This document shows, piece after piece, positions 49,595 to 57,210 of a stretch of DNA of 64,000 bases; positions within the stretch are counted from its first letter, which is position 1; every line of letters begins with the position of its first letter. The DNA lies in NCBI RefSeq assembly GCF_002583555.1, contig NZ_BEGX01000114.1, forward strand, positions 520,997 to 584,996, given 5' to 3'. The notes under the pieces were generated by a model. The model searched no databases, was not told the DNA's origin, and worked only from the letters and a program-made list of their open reading frames with translations. A program made the position numbers and the translations under genes. The DNA is from Pseudonocardia sp. N23. GTDB taxonomy: Bacteria > Actinomycetota > Actinomycetes > Mycobacteriales > Pseudonocardiaceae.

Positions 49595-50121
49595 CAGGCT
49601 CCTCCCCCTGCGCCCGCGTGCTCGCCGGCCGGTTGCCCGGCACGGTCGGCCACCAGGCGGTCGATGTCGTCGAGGAAGTCGTCGATCGACGCGCGGCGCG
49701 CGCCCTCGTCGGACAGCGACTCGACGACCAGCTTCTCGGCCAGGCCGAACGACTGCGAGCCCAGCTCGGCACGCATCTGCCGGACCACCTGGTCGCGCTG
49801 CGCCGCGAGCTGCTCCACGCCGCGGACCTTGGTCCGCTCGACCTCCTGCTCGGCCTGCGCCACCAGCTCCTCGTGGATGCGGGTGGCGTCGGCACGGGCG
49901 TCGTCGCGGATGCGGGCCGCCTCCTGGCGGGCCTCCTCGACGGCCGAGTCGAGCTTGGCCTGGGCCTCGTTCAGCTTCTGCGTCGCCTCTTCGGCGTCGT
50001 CCACCTGCTGCTGGATCGTGTTCTGGCGGTCCGCGACCATCTTCTTGATCAGCGGGAGCACGAAGCGCCACAACACGAACAGGACGAGGGCGAAGGCGAC
50101 GAGCTGAGCGATGATCACCAT
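49594..50121 (-). CDS. ATP synthase F0 subunit b' (second b-type subunit)
   Basis: A 175-residue protein. One N-terminal transmembrane helix (MVIIAQLVAFALVLFVLWRF) is followed by a long charged coiled coil with VADRQNTIQQQVDDAEEATQ and similar stretches, the usual b-subunit design, and a short Gly/Ala tail. It lies between the first b gene and delta; start and stop both overlap neighbours as ATGA. The equivalent in mycobacteria is the N-terminal part of the b-delta fusion. Confidence 0.9.
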   Translation of the reverse strand: MVIIAQLVAFALVLFVLWRFVLPLIKKMVADRQNTIQQQVDDAEEATQKLNEAQAKLDSAVEEARQEAARIRDDARADATRIHEELVAQAEQEVERTKVRGVEQLAAQRDQVVRQMRAELGSQSFGLAEKLVVESLSDEGARRASIDDFLDDIDRLVADRAGQPAGEHAGAGGGA

Positions 50122-50675
50122 CAGCGGACTCCCTCGGCGTCCTTGGCCTGCCCCTGTTCGAGCTCGGCCAGGAAGCTGTCGACGGTCGCGCGGTGGCGCC
50201 CGTCGTCGATCGGACGGCCCAGCACACGCGACGCCAGACCGGTGGACAGGCCGCCGATCTCGGTGCGCAGGGAACGAGCGGTCTCCGCGCGCTGGGCGGC
50301 CAGCTCGGCCTCACCCTGCTCACGCAGCCGCGCGACCTCGCGGTCGGTCTCGGCACGCATGCCGTCGCGGATCTTCTGGGCGTCGGCCCGGGCCTCGTCG
50401 CGGATCGTCGTCGCCTCGGCGCGCGCCTCGGCGAGCGACGTCGAGTACCGCTCCTCGGCCTCGTGCAGCGTGCGCACGGCCTTGTCGCGCTCCTCGACCT
50501 GCTTGCGCACCATCTCGTCGCGCTCCCGCATCGCCGTGGTCAGCGGCGGGACGACGAACCGGTAGAAGAAGAACAGGACGAGGAGGAAGATCACGATCTC
50601 GACGACGATCGTGAAGTTGGGCAGCAGGAAGTTGGTGGTCTCGCCACCTGCCTGCGCCAGCACCTCGGTCGTCAT
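50121..50675 (-). CDS. atpF: ATP synthase F0 subunit b
   Basis: A 184-residue membrane-anchored stator subunit. A short N-terminus with LPNFTIVVEIVIFLLVLFFFYRFVVPP forms the transmembrane helix, followed by coiled coil (MRERDEMVRKQVEERDKAVR). It pairs with the second b-type subunit encoded just downstream to form a heterodimeric stalk. It starts 7 bases after the atpE stop. Confidence 0.93.
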   Translation of the reverse strand: MTTEVLAQAGGETTNFLLPNFTIVVEIVIFLLVLFFFYRFVVPPLTTAMRERDEMVRKQVEERDKAVRTLHEAEERYSTSLAEARAEATTIRDEARADAQKIRDGMRAETDREVARLREQGEAELAAQRAETARSLRTEIGGLSTGLASRVLGRPIDDGRHRATVDSFLAELEQGQAKDAEGVR

Positions 50676-50682
50676 GGCGTGA

Positions 50683-50958
50683 TCACGCCAGGACGAAGAC
50701 GAACAGCGCCATGAACGCCAGGTTGATGAAGTACATGCCCTCGACCAGACCGATGATCAGGAACATGGTCGTGTTCAGGCGGCCGGCGGCCTCGGGCTGG
50801 CGGGCGACACCCTGGATGACCGAGGCGCCGGCGAGACCGTCGCCGATCGCCGCGCCGATGGCGCCACCGGCGAGGGCGATGCCACCACCGATCATCGCGA
50901 GGCCGAGCGTGCTCGACCCGCCGGCGGCGGCTTCCTGGGCCAGGTAGGAAATGCTCAT
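50683..50958 (-). CDS. atpE: ATP synthase F0 subunit c
   Basis: A 91-residue hairpin of two transmembrane helices forming the rotor ring. Helix 1 has the glycine-rich [18 protein letters not shown], the polar loop is [11 protein letters not shown], and helix 2 has the ion-binding Glu73 in [10 protein letters not shown]. This carboxylate is the proton site and, in mycobacteria, the bedaquiline contact. GGAG-type ribosome site precedes the ATG. Downstream of atpB by 99 bases, allowing stronger expression of c. Confidence 0.95.
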   Translation of the reverse strand: MSISYLAQEAAAGGSSTLGLAMIGGGIALAGGAIGAAIGDGLAGASVIQGVARQPEAAGRLNTTMFLIIGLVEGMYFINLAFMALFVFVLA

Positions 50959-51057
50959 GACTGACTCTCCTCGTGCTCTCTCGTACCGCGCCGTCACGCG
51001 GCGCGAGTCGTGCGTCGGGGCAGGTTGTGGGTTGTGCTCGGTACGGGACGAAGCGCG

Positions 51058-51792
51058 CTAGTGCGCGTGCTCGTCGGCCTCGCTGCCGACGGCCTCCGTG
51101 AAGTAGATGAGGGTCAGCAGGGTGAAGATCAGCGCCTGGATGGCGCCGATGAACATGTCGAACAGCTTCCAAGCGGCCTCGGGGGCCCACAGCACGTAGG
51201 CCGGCATGAGACCGATGACCGCGACCATGATCCCGCCGGCGAAGATGTTGCCGAAGAGCCGCAGCGCGAGCGACAGCGGACGCGAGAAGTACTGGGTGAT
51301 GAACTCGATCGGCGCCAGGAACGCGTAGGGCTTGGTGAAGTGGCCGAAGTAGTTGCCCGCACCCTTGGCCCGGATGCCCGCCACGTTGACCCAGATGATG
51401 ACCAGCAGCGCCATCGGGTAGACGAGGTTGACGTCGGAGGTGGGCGGCGGGATCCAGTGCTCGGACGGCAGCGCTGCGAGCCAGTTGCAGATGAGGATGA
51501 AGGCGAACAGCGTCACGCACAGGCCGACGACGCCGCGCGGCGCCCGCAGGCCCATGCCGTCGCGGATCTGGCCCTGCACCCACCCCGTGAGCGCCTCGAA
51601 GGCGATCTGCAGCCCCGACGGCCGGCCCTTCGTCGCGCGCCGGGCCATGTAGTAGCCCGCTCCACACACGATGATCGCGGCGATGAGCGTGCCGACGATC
51701 GTGTCGAGGTTCACGGTCAGGCCGAAAAGCGACCCCGTCCAGTGCTCACCGGGCTTGATCTCGCCCTCGGCCGCGAGGACCTCAACGTTCAT
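51058..51792 (-). CDS. atpB: ATP synthase F0 subunit a
   Basis: A 244-residue membrane subunit forming the proton half-channels. The key region SRPLSLALRLFGNIFAGGIM contains the essential Arg in helix 5-6 that faces the c-ring Glu. ICNWLAALPSEHWIPPPTSD and the C-terminal LIFTLLTLIYFTEAV are typical. The ATG overlaps the AtpI stop (ATGA). Confidence 0.95.
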   Translation of the reverse strand: MNVEVLAAEGEIKPGEHWTGSLFGLTVNLDTIVGTLIAAIIVCGAGYYMARRATKGRPSGLQIAFEALTGWVQGQIRDGMGLRAPRGVVGLCVTLFAFILICNWLAALPSEHWIPPPTSDVNLVYPMALLVIIWVNVAGIRAKGAGNYFGHFTKPYAFLAPIEFITQYFSRPLSLALRLFGNIFAGGIMVAVIGLMPAYVLWAPEAAWKLFDMFIGAIQALIFTLLTLIYFTEAVGSEADEHAH

Positions 51793-52196
51793 TTCTGTCG
51801 GATCTCCTTGATCAACGGCAGGATCGAGCTCACCGTCGCCAGCAGCTGGAAGACCGCGAGCCCCCCGAACACGGCGATCCCGTAGGGACGCACCAGGAGC
51901 GCGCAGCCGAAGGCGACGACGGTGATGACGGCGAGGCGAAGGAGCACGCCGCCGGAGAACTTGGCCCGCGACGGCGCCGAGCTGCCGTGCGAGAACCGCA
52001 CGACCGACCCCACCGCGAAGGCGGAGTTGATGATCCCGAGTGCGATACCCACGCACCCGAAGAGTGCGAACAGCCCGTACCCCAGGGGTACGCAGACCGC
52101 GACGACGACGATCGCCAGTGCGACACCCGCGATGGCGGTGCGCCTGAACGTGGCCCGGCTGACAGGGGGCACATAGCCCGGGACTGCAGTCATCAT
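51789..52196 (-). CDS. atpI: ATP synthase subunit I-like membrane protein
   Basis: A 135-residue protein with four hydrophobic segments (TAIAGVALAIVVVAVCVP, GYGLFALFGCVGIALGIIN, LLRLAVITVVAFGCALL and VFGGLAVFQLLATVSSIL). Position upstream of atpB and topology match AtpI, proposed to help c-ring assembly or Mg2+ supply. Two adjacent ATGs (52196 and 52193) are possible starts. Confidence 0.82.
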   Translation of the reverse strand: MMTAVPGYVPPVSRATFRRTAIAGVALAIVVVAVCVPLGYGLFALFGCVGIALGIINSAFAVGSVVRFSHGSSAPSRAKFSGGVLLRLAVITVVAFGCALLVRPYGIAVFGGLAVFQLLATVSSILPLIKEIRQK

Positions 52197-52241
52197 GGGT
52201 GTCTCACCCCGTCTCGCTCGGTCACCGGTTGCCTCGTTTCG

Positions 52242-52460
52242 TCACTGAAACCTCTTGAACTGTCGATAGACGAGCCCTGCTGCCGTGGCCACTCCGAGGA
52301 ACAGGCCAACGAACGCGAACACCGGGAACGTCCCGAAGGGTCGGTCGACCAGCCAACCCAGTCCGAAACCGGCCATCACGCAGAGCGCGATGGTCAGGCC
52401 CATCGACAGGAGATCGCCCAGCTCGGGGCCGCTCGGGCCCTGCGGACTGTTGCGCTCCAC
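52242..52460 (-). CDS. AtpZ/AtpI-family small membrane protein, first gene of the atp operon
   Basis: A 72-residue protein with two transmembrane helices (LLSMGLTIALCVMAGFGLGWLVD and FPVFAFVGLFLGVATAAGLVY) and a basic C-terminus QFKRFQ. AtpZ-type proteins precede atpI in many bacteria and have been linked to Mg/Ca transport with AtpI. GTG start; it follows the predicted leader with the hairpin at 52493-52520. Confidence 0.75.
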   Translation of the reverse strand: MERNSPQGPSGPELGDLLSMGLTIALCVMAGFGLGWLVDRPFGTFPVFAFVGLFLGVATAAGLVYRQFKRFQ

Positions 52461-52492
52461 CTGTGTCCTCGCCTACGTCGCCGGGTCCTTCA

Positions 52493-52520
52493 GGAGCTTG
52501 TGGATACTTTCACAAGCTCC
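52493..52520 (-). repeat. Perfect 10-bp hairpin in the predicted atp leader
   Basis: GGAGCTTGTG (52493-52502) and CACAAGCTCC (52511-52520) are exact complements around GATACTTT. The structure lies 33 bases before the first gene of the operon and downstream of the candidate -10 at 52555-52560. It may be an attenuator, a stability element or, as DNA, an operator. Confidence 0.6.
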
Positions 52521-52554
52521 GGCAGACCCGACCGACGACCGGTCTCGAAAACGG

Positions 52555-52560
52555 ACGCTA
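52555..52560 (-). promoter_or_regulatory. Candidate -10 TAGCGT of the ATP synthase operon
   Basis: On the minus strand TGTGATAGCGT combines an upstream TG with TAGCGT. Transcription would start near 52548, giving a leader of about 88 bases. An alternative GTATCC lies inside the hairpin. Confidence 0.45.
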
Positions 52561-52645
52561 TCACAGGAAATTTCACCCGCCGCACCCCCCTGACCTGTGA
52601 GGACGACAACGTCCCCCGGCGAGTATGTCCGACTCGCCGTGCAGG

Positions 52646-53851
52646 TCAGGGCCGCGTCGGTGAGTCGCGTCGCATCACGGCGAGCGCGCGGTCACGTGGG
52701 ACGAACGTCGCGACCAGTGCGACGACGATCCCGGCGCCCACCGCCCACAGCACGACCGTCGGATCGTCGACGAGCGCCAGCGCCACGGCGCCGAACGCCA
52801 CGATCGCCGCCCACAGGTAGATCAGCAGCACCGCGCGCCGATGGCTGTGCCCGATCTCGAGCAGCCGGTGGTGCAGGTGCATCTTGTCGGGCGAGAACGG
52901 GCTCAGCCCCGCCCGCGTCCGCCGGATCACCGCCATGAGCAGGTCCAACAGCGGGACGAACATCACGGCGGCGACGACGATCACGGGCGCGAACAGCGCG
53001 AGGATGTCGGTGCCGTCGGTGGTGGCGGCGATCGGGAGCTTCCCCGAGGCACCCGTCGTGGCCGCGGCCAGCAGCAGCCCGATCAGCATCGAGCCCGAGT
53101 CCCCCATGAAGATCCGGGCCGGGTTGAAGTTGTGCGGCAGGAACCCCAGGCACGCACCCGCCAGCACGGCGGCCAGCAACGCGGGCGAGTACGCCGACGG
53201 ATCGTTGCCGTTCTGATGCACGAGCCCGATCGCGAACACACCGGTCGCGGCCGCCGCGATCATCCCGACGCCCGCCGCCAGCCCGTCGAGCCCGTCGACG
53301 AAGTTCATCGCGTTGACCAGCGCGACCGTCAGCAGCACCGTGAGCAGGACGCCCTGGCCCTGTCCCAGGATCAGCAACGAGCCCGAGCTCTGCCCGCCGC
53401 CGCCCCACGGCACCCAGAACACCGCCCACTGGATGCCGAACAGCACCAGCACGCCCGCCGCCGTGATCTGGCCTGCCAACTTGGTCAGGGCGTCGAGCTC
53501 CCACCGGTCGTCCAGCACCCCGACGCCACACAGCAGCGCCGCCGCGATGACCACGCCGAGGACGTCGTCGGAGTAGTCGAACGCCAGCCGCAGCGCCGGC
53601 AGCTGCAACGCGAGCCCGATGCCCGCGAACACCCCGCCGAGCATCGCGAGCCCGCCCCAGCGCGGAGTCGGCGTGGTGTGGACGTCACGGTTGCGCGGCC
53701 ACGCCACCGCACCGGCCTTGAGCGCGAGGACACGCACCAGGCCGGTGAGCAGGAACGTGACGACGGCGGCCGTCAGCCCCGCGAGCAGGTACTCACGGAT
53801 GGGCAGCCCGAGACCGACGGGTGCCAGGGCGGGGACGACCGCGAGCGGCAC
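52646..53851 (-). CDS. wecA: Polyprenyl-phosphate glycosyl-1-phosphate transferase (WecA/TagO type)
   Basis: A 401-residue membrane enzyme that transfers a sugar-1-phosphate, usually GlcNAc-1-P, to decaprenyl phosphate to start arabinogalactan or related wall polymers. About ten helices are visible. Signatures include GVLDDRWELDALTKLAGQ, NFVDGLDGLAAG (Mg-binding Asp), HNFNPARIFMGDSGSMLIG and the C-terminal MHLHHRLLEIGHSHRRAV. GTG start 12 bases after the glyA stop, so they are co-transcribed. MraY is unlikely because of the HIHH-type loop. Confidence 0.92.
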   Translation of the reverse strand: MPLAVVPALAPVGLGLPIREYLLAGLTAAVVTFLLTGLVRVLALKAGAVAWPRNRDVHTTPTPRWGGLAMLGGVFAGIGLALQLPALRLAFDYSDDVLGVVIAAALLCGVGVLDDRWELDALTKLAGQITAAGVLVLFGIQWAVFWVPWGGGGQSSGSLLILGQGQGVLLTVLLTVALVNAMNFVDGLDGLAAGVGMIAAAATGVFAIGLVHQNGNDPSAYSPALLAAVLAGACLGFLPHNFNPARIFMGDSGSMLIGLLLAAATTGASGKLPIAATTDGTDILALFAPVIVVAAVMFVPLLDLLMAVIRRTRAGLSPFSPDKMHLHHRLLEIGHSHRRAVLLIYLWAAIVAFGAVALALVDDPTVVLWAVGAGIVVALVATFVPRDRALAVMRRDSPTRP

Positions 53852-53863
53852 CGACCGTGCCGG

Positions 53864-55144
53864 TCAGTCGCGCGGGTAGGCCGGGACACGTCCGACCAGC
53901 GTCGACACCGCGTCCGCGACCTCCCGCAGCTCGGCGTCGCCCTCCGGGGTGCCCTGCGGCGCCTTGACCGCCCGCGCCAGCAACGACGCGACCTCGGCCA
54001 TGTCGGACTCGACCATGCCCTGCGTCGTCGACGACGGGGAGCCGACCCGGATGCCCGACGGCTTCATCGGCGGGGCCGGGTCGTACGGGATCGCGTTCTT
54101 GTTCAAGGTGATCCGCGCCGCGTCGCACCGCGACTCCGCCTCGGCGCCCGTGACACCGATGGGCCGCAGGTCGATCAGCGCGAGGTGGGTGTCGGTGCCA
54201 CCGGACACGGCACGCATCCCCTCGGCCTCCAGGCCCTTCGCGAGCGCCTGCGCGTTGGCGATGACCTGCGTCGCGTACTGCTGGTACGCCGGCTGCGCCG
54301 CCTCCCGCATCGCGACGGCCTTGGCCGCCACGGCGTGCATCAGCGGGCCACCCTGCGAGAACGGGAAGACGGCCTTGTCGATGGCCTTCGCGTGCTCCTC
54401 GCGGCACAGCACCATGCCGCCGCGCGGGCCGCGCAGGACCTTGTGCGTCGTCGCGGTGACGACGTCGGCGAACGGCACCGGCGACGGGATCGCCTTGCCG
54501 GCCACCAGGCCGATGAAGTGCGCGGCGTCGACCATCAGCTTGGCGCCGACCTCGTCGGCGATCTCGCGGAAGGCCTTGAAGTCGATCAGGCGCGGGTAGG
54601 CCGTCGCGCCACAGATGATCATCTTCGGCCGGTGCTCGCGGGCCAGATCGCGGACCTGGTCGTAGTCGATCAGCTCGGAGTCCTCCCGCACGGTGTAGGA
54701 CACCGCGTTGAACCACTTGCCCGAGAAGTTGACCTTGCTGCCGTGGGTGAGGTGCCCGCCCTGCTTGAGGTCCATGGCCAGCACCGTGTCGCCGGGCTGG
54801 GTGAACGCGGCGTACGCGGCGAGGTTCGCGCTCGCGCCGGAGTGCGGCTGCAGGTTCGCGTGCTCGGCGCCGAAGAGCTCCTTCGTGCGCGCGTTGCCGA
54901 TCTCCTCGGCGACGTCGACGACCTGACAGCCGCCGTAGTAGCGACGCCCCGGGTAGCCCTCGGCGTACTTGTTCGACAACGTCGAGCCGAGCGCGGCCAG
55001 GACGGCCGGGCTGGTGAGGTTCTCGCTCGCGATGAGCTGCAGTCCGCCTCGCAGCCGGTCGAGCTCGTCGAGCACGACTCCCGCGATCTCGGGATCCTGC
55101 TGCTGAAGTGCGTCGAAGTCCGGGCCCCAGAACGGTGTGCTCAC
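53864..55144 (-). CDS. glyA: Serine hydroxymethyltransferase
   Basis: A 426-residue PLP enzyme that interconverts serine and glycine with tetrahydrofolate. LIASENLTSPAVLAALGS, NKYAEGYPGRRYYGG, HSGASANLAAYAAF and the PLP lysine motif VVTATTHKVLRGPRGGM are visible, followed by GTDTHLALIDLR. The GTG start has TAATCT eight bases upstream and no ribosome site. It leads a pair with the wecA-like gene and is divergent from the TetR gene. Confidence 0.96.
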   Translation of the reverse strand: MSTPFWGPDFDALQQQDPEIAGVVLDELDRLRGGLQLIASENLTSPAVLAALGSTLSNKYAEGYPGRRYYGGCQVVDVAEEIGNARTKELFGAEHANLQPHSGASANLAAYAAFTQPGDTVLAMDLKQGGHLTHGSKVNFSGKWFNAVSYTVREDSELIDYDQVRDLAREHRPKMIICGATAYPRLIDFKAFREIADEVGAKLMVDAAHFIGLVAGKAIPSPVPFADVVTATTHKVLRGPRGGMVLCREEHAKAIDKAVFPFSQGGPLMHAVAAKAVAMREAAQPAYQQYATQVIANAQALAKGLEAEGMRAVSGGTDTHLALIDLRPIGVTGAEAESRCDAARITLNKNAIPYDPAPPMKPSGIRVGSPSSTTQGMVESDMAEVASLLARAVKAPQGTPEGDAELREVADAVSTLVGRVPAYPRD

Positions 55145-55152
55145 GTTGGCCG

Positions 55153-55158
55153 AGATTA
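55153..55158 (-). promoter_or_regulatory. -10 hexamer TAATCT for leaderless glyA
   Basis: On the minus strand TAATCT ends eight bases before the GTG at 55144. Confidence 0.5.
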
Positions 55159-55202
55159 CCGGCGACGATCCCGATCACCCCAGCGGGAGGGGCGCATCCC
55201 AC

Positions 55203-55237
55203 AGAGCAATGCTCTCGTTGGTTGCCGATGCTCTCGA
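55203..55237. promoter_or_regulatory. Palindrome and direct repeat between glyA and the TetR gene
   Basis: AGAGCAATGCTCT (55203-55215) is a perfect palindrome. ATGCTCTCG recurs at 55209-55217 and 55229-55237, 20 bases apart. It lies 20-55 bases before the TetR start and within 60-95 bases of glyA, suiting a TetR operator. Confidence 0.45.
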
Positions 55238-55244
55238 AATGGGG

Positions 55245-55250
55245 CAGAAT
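55245..55250 (+). promoter_or_regulatory. -10-like CAGAAT for the leaderless TetR gene
   Basis: CAGAAT ends seven bases before the GTG at 55258; it deviates from TANNNT at the first base. Confidence 0.35.
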
Positions 55251-55257
55251 CCCCACC

Positions 55258-55938
55258 GTGTCCGCGCCCCGAACCGCCCGCGCCCGCGTCCGCGCCCAGC
55301 TCACGAGCGAGATCGCCGACGTCGCCCGCACCCACCTCGCCACCGGCGGCGCCGCTGCCCTCTCCCTGCGCGCCGTCGCCCGTGAGCTCCGGATGGCTTC
55401 CTCCGCGGTCTACCGCTACTTCCCCAGCCGCGACGACCTGCTCACCACGCTGATCGTCGACGCCTACGACGCCCTCGGTGAGGCCGCCGAACAGGCCGAG
55501 GCAGGCGTCGCCCGCACCGACCTGCGCGGCCGGCTGCACGCCGCCTGCGCCGCCGCGCGCGACTGGGCACTGGCCCACCCGCACGAGTACGCGCTGCTCT
55601 ACGGCTCCCCCGTCCCCGGCTACGCCGCCCCGGAGGCCACCATCGGGCCCGCGGGGCGCGTCGGCACCGTGATCGTCGGGATCGTCCGGGACGGGCTCGC
55701 GAGCGGCGCCCTCACCCCGCTGCCCGGCAGCGTCGACACCATCGACAGCCGGGTGCTCGCCGAGTTCGACCTGACCGACGACACCGTCCGCGCCGCCCGC
55801 CTCGTCGGCGCCTGGTCGGGCCTGTTCGGCGCCATCGGCTTCGAGCTCCACGGCCACACCCACAACATCGTCACCGACCACGTCGCCTGGTTCCGCGCGG
55901 TCGTCGACACCCACGCCGACGCCCTCGCCCTCCCCTGA
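55258..55938 (+). CDS. TetR-family regulator with WHG-type C-terminal domain
   Basis: A 226-residue regulator. The N-terminal HTH (~8-55) contains LTSEIADVARTHLATGGAAA, LSLRAVARELRMASSAVYRYFPSRDDLL with the usual YRYFPSRDDL. The ligand domain has RDWALAHPHEYALLYGSPVPGYAAP, the WHG/TetR_C_13 pattern. The upstream palindrome and divergent glyA suggest autoregulation and perhaps control of glyA. Ligand unknown. Confidence 0.87.
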   Translation: MSAPRTARARVRAQLTSEIADVARTHLATGGAAALSLRAVARELRMASSAVYRYFPSRDDLLTTLIVDAYDALGEAAEQAEAGVARTDLRGRLHAACAAARDWALAHPHEYALLYGSPVPGYAAPEATIGPAGRVGTVIVGIVRDGLASGALTPLPGSVDTIDSRVLAEFDLTDDTVRAARLVGAWSGLFGAIGFELHGHTHNIVTDHVAWFRAVVDTHADALALP

Positions 55939-55959
55939 CCCGCCCCGCCCTGACCCGCC

Positions 55960-56009
55960 CCGCAACCTCGCTGCGCGCGCGACGGCGATCTCCGACCGTG
56001 AGGTTGCGG
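55960..56009. repeat. ~50-bp element, copy 1, with 10-bp inverted ends
   Basis: CCGCAACCTC (55960-55969) and GAGGTTGCGG (56000-56009) are exact complements. The element shares CCGCAACC-CGCTGC-type and CGACCGT-AGGT-GCG-type blocks with a second copy at 56468-56516, same orientation. Confidence 0.5.
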
Positions 56010-56129
56010 CCGGCACACCGCGCGCCACCCCACTGCTGTTCGACGGCCCCGGGACGACGGTGCGGTCGCGATCGCCCGGCGTCCGGTCCGTGCCGGCGTC
56101 GCGGGATGGCGAGCGTCGACGGCGCGGCG

Positions 56130-56461
56130 GCCGGCACGACTCGTCGTCGCGACCCTCGCGGGCGGGGTCGTCGGCGTCGCCTGCGCCGGCGACGCCCGGG
56201 GCAGGCGACGCCGAGCAGGGCTTCCCCGCGGCACGGCCGCGTCACCTCTACGCGATGCACCTCCTGGCCGTGCACCACGGGAACGGCCTGGGGCAGGCAC
56301 TGCCCGACGCCGTGCTCGGCGACGAGCCCGCGCAGCTCTGGGTGCTGTGCACCAACGCCCGCGCGATCGCCTTCTACCCCCGCAACGGGTTCGCGGCGGA
56401 CCGCGCGGAGTTCACCGACCCGCGCGACCCCGCCATGGTCGAGCTGCGGATGGCGCGCTGA
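56130..56461 (+). pseudogene. GNAT acetyltransferase remnant with frameshift
   Basis: The C-terminal half is clear in one frame: LYAMHLLAVHHGNGLGQAL, then LWVLCTNARAIAFYPRNGF, then a basic end, as in GNAT proteins where helix alpha3 and strand 5 carry the acetyl-CoA site. The preceding strand of the fold, VATLAGGVVGVACAGDAR, is encoded upstream in another frame (about 56160-56215). No normal N-terminus is found. Thus a frameshift plus 5' loss is likely. It lies between two copies of a repeated element. Confidence 0.55.
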
Positions 56462-56467
56462 CCGCGC

Positions 56468-56532
56468 CCGCAACCCCGCTGCCCTGCTCGCGACGAGTCG
56501 CGACCGTCAGGTCGCGCGCGAACCCGGTTGCG
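56468..56532. repeat. ~50-bp element, copy 2
   Basis: CCGCAACCCCGCTGC (56468-56482) matches 55960-55974 at 14 of 15 bases and CGACCGTCAGGTCGCG (56501-56516) matches 55993-56008 at 14 of 16. CGCAACC (56469-56475) is complementary to GGTTGCG (56526-56532). Confidence 0.45.
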
Positions 56533-56540
56533 CCCGGGTG

Positions 56541-57185
56541 TCAGACGGTGGTGACCTCGCGGCCGAGGACCTCGGAGATCGCGGCGAGCGGCACGGCACC
56601 CTCGCGCAGGACGCGGGGGGTGTCGGCGGTGAGGTCGACGATCGTCGAGGCCACGTTCTCCCCCGACGACCCGCCGTCGAGCACGACCGCGACGTGCCGG
56701 CCGAGCTGGGCCTCGGCGTCGGCGGCGTCGGCGGCCGGGGCGGAGCCGGACCGGTTCGCGCTGGAGACCGCCATCGGGCCGACCTCGCGCAGCAGTTCCA
56801 GCGCGACGGGGTGCAGCGGCATCCGCAGCATCACGGTGCCGCGGGTGGTCCCCAGGTCCCAGGCCAGCGAGGGGGCGTGCGGCAGCACGAGGGAGAGCCC
56901 GCCGGGCCAGAACGCCTCGATCAGCTCGCGGGCGGCGGTGGGGACGCCGATGACGAGGCCGTCGATCGTCGACCAGGAGCCGACGAGCACGGGAACGGGC
57001 ATGTCGGGTCCGCGGCCCTTGGCGGCCAGCAGGGACCGGACAGCGGTGGCGGAGAAGGCGTCGCACCCGATGCCGTAGACGGTGTCGGTGGGCATCACGA
57101 CGAGGCTGCCCGCCCGCACGGCGCGTGCCGCAGCGGCGAGGCCCTCGGCCCGGGCATCCGGGTCGGCGCAGTCGTACGTGGTCAC
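56541..57185 (-). CDS. sua5: L-threonylcarbamoyladenylate synthase
   Basis: A 214-residue YrdC/Sua5-type protein making threonylcarbamoyl-AMP for the t6A modification of tRNA. VVMPTDTVYGIGCDAFS, AKGRGPDMPVPVLVGSW, WPGGLSLVLPH and AVSSANRSGSA are diagnostic. Its length corresponds to the YrdC domain plus a short tail, without the full Sua5 C-terminal domain. GTG start with TAGAGT six bases upstream, although prmC ends only 25 bases before, so it may be transcribed both alone and with prfA-prmC. Confidence 0.93.
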   Translation of the reverse strand: MTTYDCADPDARAEGLAAAARAVRAGSLVVMPTDTVYGIGCDAFSATAVRSLLAAKGRGPDMPVPVLVGSWSTIDGLVIGVPTAARELIEAFWPGGLSLVLPHAPSLAWDLGTTRGTVMLRMPLHPVALELLREVGPMAVSSANRSGSAPAADAADAEAQLGRHVAVVLDGGSSGENVASTIVDLTADTPRVLREGAVPLAAISEVLGREVTTV

Positions 57186-57191
57186 CCGCCG

Positions 57192-57197
57192 ACTCTA
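57192..57197 (-). promoter_or_regulatory. -10 hexamer TAGAGT for leaderless sua5
   Basis: On the minus strand TAGAGT ends six bases before the GTG at 57185, in the short gap after prmC. Confidence 0.45.
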
Positions 57198-57210
57198 CGA
57201 CCGCCGGAGA

